This document shows, in pieces, positions 27,241 through 35,312 of a stretch of DNA of 64,000 bases. This stretch comes from CAWBXL01 sp963837365 (GTDB lineage: Bacteria; Acidobacteriota; Terriglobia; Terriglobales; Acidobacteriaceae), in the NCBI GenBank assembly GCA_963837365.1, contig CAWIMW010000001.1:124001-188000 (forward strand). Direction: 5' to 3'. The notes below the pieces were generated by a model, which had not been told where the DNA came from, ran no database searches, and worked only from the letters and a program-made list of their open reading frames with translations. Numbering within the stretch: position 1 is the first letter of the stretch; each line of letters starts with the position of its first letter. Position numbers and translations under genes: made by a program.

Positions 27241-28391
27241 GCGCTATTGCAAACCCTGCTTTATCTGCTGGGAACAATCTCCGCGATGGCACCGAGAGTG
27301 CTTGTCTGGGGCTACTGTCGTCCTTGCTGTTCAATAAACGCTTGAATGGTCACGTAGACGGGGCGGGCGTACTCAATGCAGCTCCGGGTGAACTGCAATA
27401 TTTCCCGGGGTTCACCGAAGAAGACCTAACCACGCTATTCGAGCTTGCCGACGTTCACCATGTGACCGTTCGCGCACTAGGCGCGCTGAAAGTGGTCGCG
27501 GATGGGGATGGCCACCGCCTGCTTTCTGAACGTCTTGGCCAGCGCCTTGCAGCCGAACAACAGCGAATTTCTGCCGCCTTGGCCTATCTGGACGTAATTT
27601 GTCATGGACTGGAACGCGCTGGATGCCCGGCCACCGTCATCAAATCTCTCGATCACTGGCCTGATCTGGGTGGGGACCTGGATCTATTCACCAGCGGGCG
27701 TAGGGAAGTTCTTATCAGCACGCTGACGAAAAAGTTCGGTGCGCGGGTGCAACCAAGAAGCTGGGGAGACCGGCTGGCGGGCAAATGGAACTTTCAGATT
27801 CCTGGCCTGAGGGAATTGCTTGAAGTGCATGTGAAATACCTCGGCCAGACCGGCGAACATGAACTGTTGGCAACCAGGTTGGGACAACGCCGGAGGAAAA
27901 GGGAAATCGGCAGCTATATCTTCATGGTGCCCGCTCCGGAAGAACGCATCGTTGCTGCCACCTTGCAGCGCATGTATCGCCATTTCTACATGCGTCTTTG
28001 CGACATAACGAATATCGCGGACCTCCTTCGCGCCAAGGCAATTGACTTCCTTGAGCTTAAGAAAGCCGCCGAACTCGGGGGGATCTGGCCGGGGATAGCT
28101 ACTCTGCTCGTACTCGTGACTGAGTACGTGCGCTGTTACGGAGAGGACATAGATCTACCCGTTGAAGTTCGGGAATCCGCTCAGTTCTCGCTGGATAAGG
28201 TCTATGTACAGCATCGGTTCCTGCGGATCCCGATCGTGATGGACGGTGCCAAACTCTACGGCAGGCAGCTGACACACACAGCCGGCAATGGCGATCTTCG
28301 AGCCGTTGCCCGTCTTAGTCTCCTCCCACCGCTGGCGATTGCCGCATTCATCAGTCTGAAGATCACCAAGAGCGATAAAGGTATTTGGTAA
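27237..28391 (+). CDS. Uncharacterised nucleotidyltransferase (NTP_transf_5-like)
   Basis: 384 residues from a GTG overlapping the preceding stop (GTGA). The motif sequence ATVIKSLDHWPDLGGDLDLF places a G-(D)-LDL metal-binding strand after a helix, as in the PF14907 family of nucleotidyltransferase-fold proteins often found in capsule and exopolysaccharide loci. Downstream are EVHVKYLG and PEERIVAATLQRMYRHFYMRLCD, also typical of that family. Substrate and product are not known for the family. It is the last gene of the 21917-28391 run. Confidence 0.65.
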   Translation: MSAIANPALSAGNNLRDGTESACLGLLSSLLFNKRLNGHVDGAGVLNAAPGELQYFPGFTEEDLTTLFELADVHHVTVRALGALKVVADGDGHRLLSERLGQRLAAEQQRISAALAYLDVICHGLERAGCPATVIKSLDHWPDLGGDLDLFTSGRREVLISTLTKKFGARVQPRSWGDRLAGKWNFQIPGLRELLEVHVKYLGQTGEHELLATRLGQRRRKREIGSYIFMVPAPEERIVAATLQRMYRHFYMRLCDITNIADLLRAKAIDFLELKKAAELGGIWPGIATLLVLVTEYVRCYGEDIDLPVEVRESAQFSLDKVYVQHRFLRIPIVMDGAKLYGRQLTHTAGNGDLRAVARLSLLPPLAIAAFISLKITKSDKGIW

Positions 28392-28418
28392 ACGTGCAGA
28401 GCGAGACAGGGAAACTTA

Positions 28419-28449
28419 AGGCGCGTCGAGTGGATGCCTAGACGCGCCT
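28419..28449. terminator. Hairpin between convergent genes
   Basis: A 9-bp perfect inverted repeat, AGGCGCGTC (28419-28427) and GACGCGCCT (28441-28449), with a 13-nt loop spans the 3' end of the minus-strand methyltransferase gene. Its position between two convergent stops fits a shared terminator. There is no clear T-run. Confidence 0.4.
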
Positions 28450-29523
28450 CATCCAGAAGCTGGAGGGCCACACGCGTTCTCCATCCACGGTTGGAATAAA
28501 GCGCCGGCCATTTGCGGGCATCACCCGATAGCTTTGCTTCCAGGCTGGGAACGCCGCTTCCAGGGCTTCAGGATGGAATATCTGCATTGCACTGCTGCCC
28601 CAGAGAACTTCAAATGCTGGGTTGAACGTCAAGAAGGCCTGAAGCAAGTATTGTTCAGACCAGAAGACCAGGTTCTCGACGACCATTTTGCGTGGATAAT
28701 CGGCCGGCAAAAAGATGTCGTGTATATGCACGATCACGCCACTCTGCAAACGAGGAAGGATTTCCAGATACTCCCGGATGACGTCGTTGCCGGTGCTCAC
28801 TACGTGGCTGGAATCGATGAAGAGGATGTCACCCGCTTTAAGCGATGTGAATTCCTCAAGATCAACATCCTGGATCCGGTTTGGGAGGAGCCGAATTCGG
28901 TGGAACTGTTTGGGCAGCATTGGGCTGGGGAATGGGTCGATCGACGTCAAGTCGCCTCTGACCCCGTCGCGTTCCCAGTTTAGCTGCAAGGCATGGGCCA
29001 GCACGCAGCTGCTAAAGCCGCTTCCGATTTCGACCACCCGGGACGGCTTAGACTCACGCACGAAGCAATAGGCGATTTCTGCGTCCACTGCTTCAAAAAA
29101 ACCATTGCTGTAGTGATAGCCAAAGGCGGCATTGGTGGCCCCCGGTGCAAATGAAATCTCATTCCCATACCGTGATACGCAGGTGTTAAGGAAGGCGAGT
29201 TGACGTTCCAGATTCAGGTCAAACCCCGCGGGAAGGGCATGGACAGGCCATGGACGGCTCGTCAGTTCAGAGATATCGGGGATTGGAAAATAGAAATGAT
29301 TCGGACTCAGATTGAACCCGATTTTTTGCAGCGTGCGAAACGATCCGGTCATGATCCGGAACATGGTGTCATTTTCGCGGAGTCGTCTTACCAGGTCCAC
29401 CAGAAATGGAATCTTGGCACTCCCATGAGTCTCAGTGCCTTTGGCTTCGCCTCGTAATTTTCCCAAGTGCTCCGCAAAATCAGTCCGATGTGGGTGGGCC
29501 CTCTCTAGTTGTCCTTCGAGCAC
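28438..29523 (-). CDS. Class I SAM-dependent methyltransferase
   Basis: Motif I VVEIGSGFSSCVLAHAL and the following LTSIDPFPS acidic strand, then GDILFIDSSHVVSTG, identify the Rossmann methyltransferase fold of the Methyltransf_24 type. HIHDIFLPADYP near the C-terminus is typical of sugar or small-molecule O-methyltransferases in glycan loci. The start is uncertain. GTG 29523 has GGAGGAG six bases upstream and is used here, an ATG 15 bases further out is also open, and ATG 29364 (MFRIMTGSFRTL) begins where the family-like sequence starts. It converges with the nucleotidyltransferase gene and closes the glycan locus. Confidence 0.75.
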   Translation of the reverse strand: MLEGQLERAHPHRTDFAEHLGKLRGEAKGTETHGSAKIPFLVDLVRRLRENDTMFRIMTGSFRTLQKIGFNLSPNHFYFPIPDISELTSRPWPVHALPAGFDLNLERQLAFLNTCVSRYGNEISFAPGATNAAFGYHYSNGFFEAVDAEIAYCFVRESKPSRVVEIGSGFSSCVLAHALQLNWERDGVRGDLTSIDPFPSPMLPKQFHRIRLLPNRIQDVDLEEFTSLKAGDILFIDSSHVVSTGNDVIREYLEILPRLQSGVIVHIHDIFLPADYPRKMVVENLVFWSEQYLLQAFLTFNPAFEVLWGSSAMQIFHPEALEAAFPAWKQSYRVMPANGRRFIPTVDGERVWPSSFWMRRV

Positions 29524-29887
29524 TGCATCTCCTCCCATGCGAAGTTCTGCAAAACAGTAAGAGTCATTAGGAACTGCACATAGCCAGGATGACTTTTGGT
29601 ATTCGGGTACTGAAAGTGCTGAAGTGAGACGAAAGTAAGTGGATGAAGGTTGTCTGGCGATACACCTCGATTTTCAGACCAATGTAGGAAGCTTGAGAAC
29701 GGGAGGCTCAAAAACAGCATATTACCCACCGCTCATTCAATATCAAGCGCAATCAGGCAAAAACTGTATCTTCATGACGTGAAAGACAGGATTGTTTTAT
29801 CGCAATATAAGGGACTAAACTTGTTGCCACTTCCGCTTTTATTGAGGTTGGCGAAGCCTCTATTTAGTTGAGTACAAAGGGAAATTA
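29524..29887. other. Intergenic region between glycan locus and regulator cluster
   Basis: About 360 bp between divergent genes, AT-richer than its surroundings in 29700-29880. I see no gene, RNA or repeat. It should carry the promoters of the methyltransferase and of the first response regulator. Confidence 0.4.
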
Positions 29888-30298
29888 GTGTCGATTCGAA
29901 TACTTATCGCTGACGACCATGACGTTGTGCGCGAGGGAATACGAGCAATCCTCAGGAAGCGCTTGGATTGGGAGGTTTGTGGCGAGGCGGCCAACGGTCA
30001 GGAGGCGGTCAAGCAGGTTGAAACTTTGGACCCCGACGTCATTATCCTGGACATTACTCTGCCGCAAATGAGTGGAATCGATGTGGCTCGCCGGGTATTG
30101 CAAAGTGCTCCCCGCAGCAGGGTGGTGATGTTCACCATGCATGACAGCACCACCGTGGAACATGCAGTCCGCGGAAGCGGGGCGCATGGGTTGGTCCTAA
30201 AACATAATGCGGCACGCGACTTGGTCAAAGCCTTGGATACTGTCATAAGAGGGGGCACGTTTTTTGGTTCCGCAGGGGTTGAGGATGCGGTCCGCTGA
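29888..30298 (+). CDS. Single-domain response regulator (NarL-type receiver, no output domain)
   Basis: 136 residues from GTG with AAAGGGA upstream. IRILIADDHDVVREGI supplies the acidic pocket, VIILDITLPQ the phospho-acceptor Asp55, and GLVLKHN the conserved lysine. This is the receiver half of a NarL/FixJ regulator. The LuxR-type HTH that would follow at about residue 150 is missing; the frame ends after GGTFFGSAGVEDAVR, and no HTH sequence is found downstream in another frame. It probably acts as a phosphorelay or binding switch. No kinase is adjacent. Confidence 0.8.
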   Translation: MSIRILIADDHDVVREGIRAILRKRLDWEVCGEAANGQEAVKQVETLDPDVIILDITLPQMSGIDVARRVLQSAPRSRVVMFTMHDSTTVEHAVRGSGAHGLVLKHNAARDLVKALDTVIRGGTFFGSAGVEDAVR

Positions 30299-30563
30299 GA
30301 GAATAGGCCCGACCTACAGGAAACAATGTAGTGGTTGGATCACGATGAATTCTACATTCGGATGAATTCTACATTCTGATAGAACAAAAAGTAAGAATTA
30401 CTCGATTCTAGAATTCCAGATCTGGTTTTGCTGGTTTGTTTCCAGCAATTTGGTGGGAGGCTGTGGGTTTGGTCATTCCGATGCAAGTACCCAAAGCAAC
30501 CCAGGGTTCGAAATCCTTTATGGTCGTTGTTCCAACAGTGTGGATTCAGAAAGGTTGACCCTT
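30299..30563. other. Intergenic region upstream of the second response regulator
   Basis: 265 bp, AT-rich, carrying a 17-bp tandem duplication (next entry) and several GAATTC/TCTAGA palindromic six-mers. An in-frame upstream extension of the regulator to 30450 exists but is not similar to receivers and is not used. Confidence 0.4.
30344..30376. repeat. 17-bp direct repeat, two copies
   Basis: GATGAATTCTACATTC occurs at 30344-30359 and again at 30361-30376, separated by one G, so the period is 17 bp. It lies 190 bp before the LuxR-type regulator start and could be a regulator-binding tandem site or a simple duplication. Confidence 0.8.
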
Positions 30564-31232
30564 ATGAATAGCTTGCGGATTCTTGTAGCGGATGATCACG
30601 AGGTGGTCAGGCGTGGATTGTGCTCGCTTTTGGAGTCGCAACCCGAGTGGCAGGTGTGCGGAGAGGCTGCGGACGGACGCGAACTCTTGAGAAAAGTGAC
30701 CGAATTGCGTCCCGATATTATTGTCTTGGATGTGGCCATGCCGAATCTCAATGGGTTGGAAGCCACGCGTCAAATTCTTAAGCTGAACCCAAAGGCCAAG
30801 GTGTTGGTATTGACGTTCCACGACTCGGACCAACTCATTCACGAAGTACTGACCGCGGGGGCGTCCGGTTTTGTTCTTAAATCGGATGCGGCTCGGGATT
30901 TGGTGACGGCAATTGAATCTTTGCGGCAGAACAAGACTTATTTCACCTCGAAGGTTGCCTCGATGGTGTTGAATGGCTTCCTCAAAGGTGGACCCGGCGC
31001 GTTACGAGGTGCTTCGGCCAGTCCACTTACCGCTCGCGAACGGGAAATTGTGCAGTTGTTATCAGAAGGAAAAAGTGCGAAGGAAGTCGCAGTGGCGCTC
31101 AATATTAGTGTTAAGACCGCCGAAACGCACCGTTCCAACATCATGCGCAAACTGGATCTACATTCCGTAAGCGAGCTGGTCCTCTATGCGGTTCGCAACA
31201 ATATCGTAAATGTGGAATCGGCCTCGGCATGA
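30564..31232 (+). CDS. NarL/FixJ-family response regulator with LuxR-type HTH
   Basis: 222 residues from ATG 30564; residues upstream of this in the frame are unrelated. The receiver has LRILVADDHEVVRRGL and IIVLDVAMPNLNG (phospho-Asp56). The C-terminal helix-turn-helix has LTAREREIVQLLSEGKS, KEVAVALNISVKTAETHRSNIM and RKLDLHSVSELVLYAV, the full LuxR-type signature. It would bind DNA as a dimer after phosphorylation by an unlinked kinase. Its last 75 bases overlap, on the opposite strand, the 3' end of the secreted protein gene 31158-31640. Confidence 0.9.
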   Translation: MNSLRILVADDHEVVRRGLCSLLESQPEWQVCGEAADGRELLRKVTELRPDIIVLDVAMPNLNGLEATRQILKLNPKAKVLVLTFHDSDQLIHEVLTAGASGFVLKSDAARDLVTAIESLRQNKTYFTSKVASMVLNGFLKGGPGALRGASASPLTAREREIVQLLSEGKSAKEVAVALNISVKTAETHRSNIMRKLDLHSVSELVLYAVRNNIVNVESASA

Positions 31233-31640
31233 TCGTTCGGTGATCTGTGGTGTCCATTCAACGGATGTCCGGATCGGCTCTAACTTGTTTCGCAGGGATT
31301 CCTCTACAGGCGCCGGAGAGGCTGGGTCGGACTTGTGCGAAGATGGTTGCGGTATCTCAGACGGAAGTGTAGGTATCCTGCCCACTGCGTTCGGCTGCGT
31401 AGATCGCGTTTGGGAATTCGCGTCATCGTCTCCGAATGTCATCATGATGATGTTGTCTACCTCGTAATATTCCGTTGTGCCGTTGGCGGCAAATGCAATC
31501 ACTCCTTGTGTGCCGCCGGCAAACTTGCCCTGAATCAAACGCCCATCACGCAAGGCGATCGAATCGGCCCGCGCTTGTGCCGGGAAACATCCCAGCAGTG
31601 CAACTATCGCGATTGTCCACACCTGGCATGTCATCTTCAT
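31158..31640 (-). CDS. Small secreted protein, DSIALRDGRxIQGKF-type
   Basis: 160 residues with a signal peptide (residues 1-25, ending QARA). The mature N-terminus, DSIALRDGRLIQGKFAGGTQ then VIAFAANGTTEYYEVDNI, is a short two-strand motif seen in many secreted proteins of this phylum. The rest is proline/serine-rich and probably disordered. The C-terminal 25 codons lie antisense to the HTH end of the response regulator, so the true stop is worth checking. Function unknown. Confidence 0.55.
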   Translation of the reverse strand: MKMTCQVWTIAIVALLGCFPAQARADSIALRDGRLIQGKFAGGTQGVIAFAANGTTEYYEVDNIIMMTFGDDDANSQTRSTQPNAVGRIPTLPSEIPQPSSHKSDPASPAPVEESLRNKLEPIRTSVEWTPQITERSCRGRFHIYDIVANRIEDQLAYGM

Positions 31641-31882
31641 TTTGGTTACTCCTGCCCTAGAAGGTGGACTCTTTCATTCATTCTTCCTATCCGCTGAAAA
31701 ATGTATTTCCCTTGTGAATTAGGTAAGGAGCAAAGAAAGCCAGTGGTCACTAGAGCGAATTATTCGCCTTCATACCTGAATACCCGGAGATATTCTCAGC
31801 GGCACGAGGAATAGACTCACGATTAACATCTTCGGATTTGTTTCCAGATCGTACTCCTGGCTGGAACCATTGGTATTCACTT

Positions 31883-32326
31883 ATGACTACCACCACTTCC
31901 ACCGCTCGCCAAATGGATTTGCCCGCCGGCATTCACCGCGTATTGATCGTGGATGACCAGGATGCCATCTGCAAGGCACTGAAGCACTTGCTTGAGGAAC
32001 AGAAAACATTCCAGTTGTGCGGGGAAGCAAATAACGGATGTGAGGCCGTGAGGATGGCAATTGACCTTAAACCTGAGATCATCGTGATGGACATCAGTAT
32101 GCCTGTCATGGACGGCTTGGAAGCAACCCGCCAGATTCACAGACTCCTTCCGGAAATAGAGATTTTGATCTTCACCCAGCATGATCCCTTGCAGGCGGTC
32201 AAGGCGGCAAAAGACGCGGGGGCGCAGGGCTGTCTATGCAAATCGGAGGCATCCCTTCATCTGGTGCCAGCATTGCAGTGCCTGTGTATACATCAGCCAT
32301 ACTTTCCTGCAAGCTCTTCGCTCTGA
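31883..32326 (+). CDS. Single-domain response regulator
   Basis: 147 residues from ATG 31883; an in-frame extension to 31838 is not receiver-like. Receiver signatures are VLIVDDQDAICKAL, IIVMDISMPVMDG (phospho-Asp70) and a lysine in CLCKSEAS. It ends after the receiver fold with no output domain, like the regulator at 29888. A hairpin at 32422-32451 follows. Two receiver-only and two LuxR-type regulators in 3.3 kb, without kinases, suggest cross-regulated or kinase-shared signalling. Confidence 0.8.
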   Translation: MTTTTSTARQMDLPAGIHRVLIVDDQDAICKALKHLLEEQKTFQLCGEANNGCEAVRMAIDLKPEIIVMDISMPVMDGLEATRQIHRLLPEIEILIFTQHDPLQAVKAAKDAGAQGCLCKSEASLHLVPALQCLCIHQPYFPASSSL

Positions 32327-32421
32327 GGGAAGATTGGTCGCAGACTAGATGATTCCCTGTATTGTGCAGCTGCCAGAGTCATGGCAAACTTGGATCAATT
32401 CTGAAAAACCGACGCGAAACT

Positions 32422-32451
32422 GGGGCAGACACATTCTCAATGTGCTGCCCC
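32422..32451. terminator. Strong hairpin between convergent regulators
   Basis: GGGGCAG plus CACATT (with one bulged A at 32429) pairs with AATGTG plus CTGCCCC, a 13-bp stem with a 3-nt CTC loop. The plus-strand side continues ATCTCTTTCTCATTT. It fits a terminator for the 31883-32326 gene and possibly for the convergent 32501-33163 gene. Confidence 0.6.
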
Positions 32452-32500
32452 ATCTCTTTCTCATTTGTGTTCGCAACCGCTTTGAGCGGCGACCGCCGGA

Positions 32501-33163
32501 CTAGATGTGGGAACGAAGTAAATTATTGCGGACTGCGTACATAACGAGTTGGCTCACGGAATGGAAGTTCAGTTTGCGCATGATGTTGGCACGATGGGTT
32601 TCGGTGGTCTTCACGCTAATGCCAAGCGCCGCAGAAACCTCTTTGCTCGTTTTGCCCTCCGCCAACAGTTGCACGATTTCAGTTTCACGCGGAGTCAAAC
32701 GACTACGATCGAGGTCCGTGGCCGGCGTCCGTTCGTGGTCGCTCAATCGACCTTCAATGGGGGGATTCCAACTCTTGGAGGTTACAAATGCCTGGCCACG
32801 CTGTAATCCTTCGACGGCCGTCCTGAGGCTTTGACCGGCCTCGGACTTTCGGAGAAAACCCCTGGCCCCGGCTTTGAGAGCCTCGCGAAAGACGTGTTCG
32901 GATTCGTCAATGGTTAGGACTAATACTGCAATCTGTGGCTCGACCTCCAGAATTTTTCTAGTGGCTTCCAACCCATTAATTATTGGCATCCTTATGTCCA
33001 GGATTGCCAGGTCAGGCTTTAGTCGAATTGTTTTTTCGATGGCCTCCCGTCCGTCCATTGCCTCAGCACAAATCTCCCACTCCACATGCCCCTGAAGTAA
33101 AACACGTAGGCCATGTCGCACGATTTCATGGTCATCCGCAATCAGTATGCGATATGGCGTCAT
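32501..33163 (-). CDS. NarL/FixJ-family response regulator with LuxR-type HTH
   Basis: 220 residues. The receiver has YRILIADDHEIVRHGL and LAILDIRMPIING (phospho-Asp56), with RGFLRKSEAG carrying the conserved lysine. The output domain is LTPRETEIVQLLAEGKTSKEV, then ISVKTTETHRANIMRKLNF, a complete LuxR-type HTH. It is closely related to the plus-strand regulator at 30564 (shared SVKT-ETHR-NIMRKL and YAVRNN), so the pair probably arose by duplication. No cognate kinase is nearby. Confidence 0.9.
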   Translation of the reverse strand: MTPYRILIADDHEIVRHGLRVLLQGHVEWEICAEAMDGREAIEKTIRLKPDLAILDIRMPIINGLEATRKILEVEPQIAVLVLTIDESEHVFREALKAGARGFLRKSEAGQSLRTAVEGLQRGQAFVTSKSWNPPIEGRLSDHERTPATDLDRSRLTPRETEIVQLLAEGKTSKEVSAALGISVKTTETHRANIMRKLNFHSVSQLVMYAVRNNLLRSHI

Positions 33164-33468
33164 AAGCCCAGTCCTTGGAAAGCAGCTGCTCTCCCCAGAG
33201 ATTTGGAGAGCGTTTAGGGTCCTTCACCCGTTAGTGCGCGGAGTTACGACGCGAATAATGGGCTGGCAGTTGTGTGGTCCCAAGTTGTTGTGGCAGATCC
33301 GCTTTCGAACCACTCAAAGTACGAATAGGCGCGGCGTCTCAATTCTTTCCCTGGGAAGTTCTACAGCAACATACCTAAATAGCTACACGAGCAACTGGAT
33401 TCTTCATTTCTTGTGTGCTGGCTAAGCTGATTCGGTGATGTGGAACTATCTCTTCAAAGGAGTCCGAC
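33164..33468. other. Divergent intergenic region
   Basis: 305 bp between the LuxR-type regulator and the ECF sigma gene. No gene is visible. A strong AAGGAG ribosome site lies just before 33469. Confidence 0.4.
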
Positions 33469-34236
33469 ATGAGCGCTTGCGCACATTTGATAGGTGGTAC
33501 GGCAGTCCATACGTCCGATTTACCACGGCCCCACGCGGGATCCAGCCATGACCTTGTGACCCGAGCCCGCGAAGGGGACGGAGAGGCCTTTGGGGTCCTC
33601 TTTGAACAGCATAAGAAGCGCGTCTATTCGCTGTGCCTGCTAATGACCGGCGACATCGCGGATGCTGAAGATTTGACCCAGGATGCCTTTATCCAGGTCT
33701 TCCGCAAGTTGGCAACCTTTCGCGGAGATTCGGCCTTTTCAACATGGCTCTACCGGGTGGCCGTCAACACCGTATTGATGAGTCTGCGCAAGCGCAAACC
33801 GAAGCAAGTGTCCCTAGACGAACCCGTCTGCATAAACGATTCGTTTGTGCCACGGGATTTTGGAAAGGACGATCCGGAACTTTCCAGTACCGTAGACCGG
33901 CTTGCCCTGATCCGCGCGATTAAAGAATTGCCGGAAGGGTACCGGAAAATATTTCTCCTGCATGAAGTCGAAGGATACCAACATCACGAAATCGCATCCA
34001 TGTTGGGGTGCTCAGTAGGGAATTCCAAATCACAGCTGCACAAGGCAAAGCTGAGGATTCGAGAACTACTGATGATCGACGGAACTCACTGGCTGGAGGA
34101 CTCGGAAACTGAAGATACGCGCGAGACAGCGCCGATTCTCGGAAAGAGAACGCGAAGACAAGGACCAGAGCAACGATGTGCTGTCCCGCTGGTAGAGACC
34201 GGGACGGCGCACGCTTCTCTTACCGGCACAATGTAA
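33469..34236 (+). CDS. RNA polymerase sigma factor, ECF (sigma-70 family)
   Basis: 255 residues; AAGGAG lies eight bases before the ATG. Region 2 reads FGVLFEQHKKRVYSLCLLMTG, DAEDLTQDAFIQVFRKLATFRGDSAF, then FSTWLYRVAVNTVLMSLRKRK. Region 4 reads IRAIKELPEGYRKIFLLHEVEGYQHHEIASMLGCSVGNSKSQLHKAKLRIREL. This is the full ECF layout (RpoE/SigW-like). About 40 extra residues follow region 4 and look disordered. No anti-sigma factor with a recognisable zinc motif is adjacent; the next gene is on the other strand. Its regulon cannot be read from the window. Confidence 0.9.
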   Translation: MSACAHLIGGTAVHTSDLPRPHAGSSHDLVTRAREGDGEAFGVLFEQHKKRVYSLCLLMTGDIADAEDLTQDAFIQVFRKLATFRGDSAFSTWLYRVAVNTVLMSLRKRKPKQVSLDEPVCINDSFVPRDFGKDDPELSSTVDRLALIRAIKELPEGYRKIFLLHEVEGYQHHEIASMLGCSVGNSKSQLHKAKLRIRELLMIDGTHWLEDSETEDTRETAPILGKRTRRQGPEQRCAVPLVETGTAHASLTGTM

Positions 34237-34282
34237 GCGCAGTCCTGACATTTGCAACTGATCTCGCGATTTGCATTGTGGG

Positions 34283-35260
34283 CTACTCGAAACGGTAACC
34301 GGGCTTAAGGTCACAACGGAAAATATTGGTCTTGTCACTATCTGATCTTGAATTGCAGGTTGCCCAGCTCAGGAAAAGATCAGGGCCCAGCGGATAGATG
34401 ACAGTTTCGCCGCCAACGTCTGCCTCCAAACTGACCCCCTCCGCGTCCGATGGCAAAGTGAAATTCATAGCTGAGCCAAATATGACCGGATATAACTGGT
34501 GATTAATGTCGCTCTGCATGACGTGGATGACCTCGGCTTCCACCAGGAACGTAGCCGTATCAGACCATGTGAGAGCTTCGGCCGTAATTGTTTGGCCAGG
34601 CCGCGAAAAATCTTCAGACTCGACCTTGGTGAAAGGGCATGGACCCGCGATGCAAGAAACACGAGCATTTAAGAATTCATTTGCCGTGCCGGCATCCAGC
34701 GTGATCGCCCCCTTAGCCGCTTTCCATTTTCCATCGGGTGAGCAAGGGGCCTTCCCATCGCACGGTATATTGCCCTTGTTCTTCACTTCGAAGGTCTTTA
34801 CTGCACTCCCGACGTTCATCGTGCGCTCCGCTTTAATCGAGTAACGAACCCGCACGTTCCCGATTACCACGGACGGAGTTGCGCGGATCTTCTCGCTGAT
34901 GGGGGTCAAGCGAACAACATAAAGTTTCTCCTCCACAGGTTCCTTCAGCTCCATTGGCTGATAGTTAGGATGGCGGAATTCCAGGATGATCGGATAGCCC
35001 TTTCTAATCCCTTTCTGCAACTTGATGACAAACAACCCAGCGGCGTCAGTTTTTGTGGGAGCTTCTGCCTGGCCATTCGCGACTGCGACTTCAACATTGG
35101 CAATCGGTAGTTCATTCCGTTCGTCGGAGTCTTTGATGGTGACCGCGCCCACCAGGGTAATGGGAGCGCGCAGCCGGTGGAGCACAAAGAAACTGATCAG
35201 GACCGCGCAAATCACGGCACCCAGCCCGATCCCCAACCATTTTGTCCTTACTTTAAACAT
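34283..35260 (-). CDS. Membrane-anchored protein with carboxypeptidase-regulatory-like domain
   Basis: 325 residues. A single N-terminal helix (WLGIGLGAVICAVLISFFVLH) anchors it. Residues about 36-110 (GAVTIKDSDERNELPIANVEVAVANG, TDAAGLFVIKLQKGI) form a carboxypeptidase-regulatory-like beta-sandwich, a surface or receptor add-on without catalytic residues. The remainder is beta-rich with two cysteine pairs (CDGKAPC, CIAGPC). Function unknown. It diverges from the glycoamylase-like gene. Confidence 0.6.
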   Translation of the reverse strand: MFKVRTKWLGIGLGAVICAVLISFFVLHRLRAPITLVGAVTIKDSDERNELPIANVEVAVANGQAEAPTKTDAAGLFVIKLQKGIRKGYPIILEFRHPNYQPMELKEPVEEKLYVVRLTPISEKIRATPSVVIGNVRVRYSIKAERTMNVGSAVKTFEVKNKGNIPCDGKAPCSPDGKWKAAKGAITLDAGTANEFLNARVSCIAGPCPFTKVESEDFSRPGQTITAEALTWSDTATFLVEAEVIHVMQSDINHQLYPVIFGSAMNFTLPSDAEGVSLEADVGGETVIYPLGPDLFLSWATCNSRSDSDKTNIFRCDLKPGYRFE

Positions 35261-35312
35261 CCAGCTTCTCTAGGATTATTCTACGAGACAGTCAAGCAAT
35301 TTTGTTCGGCCG

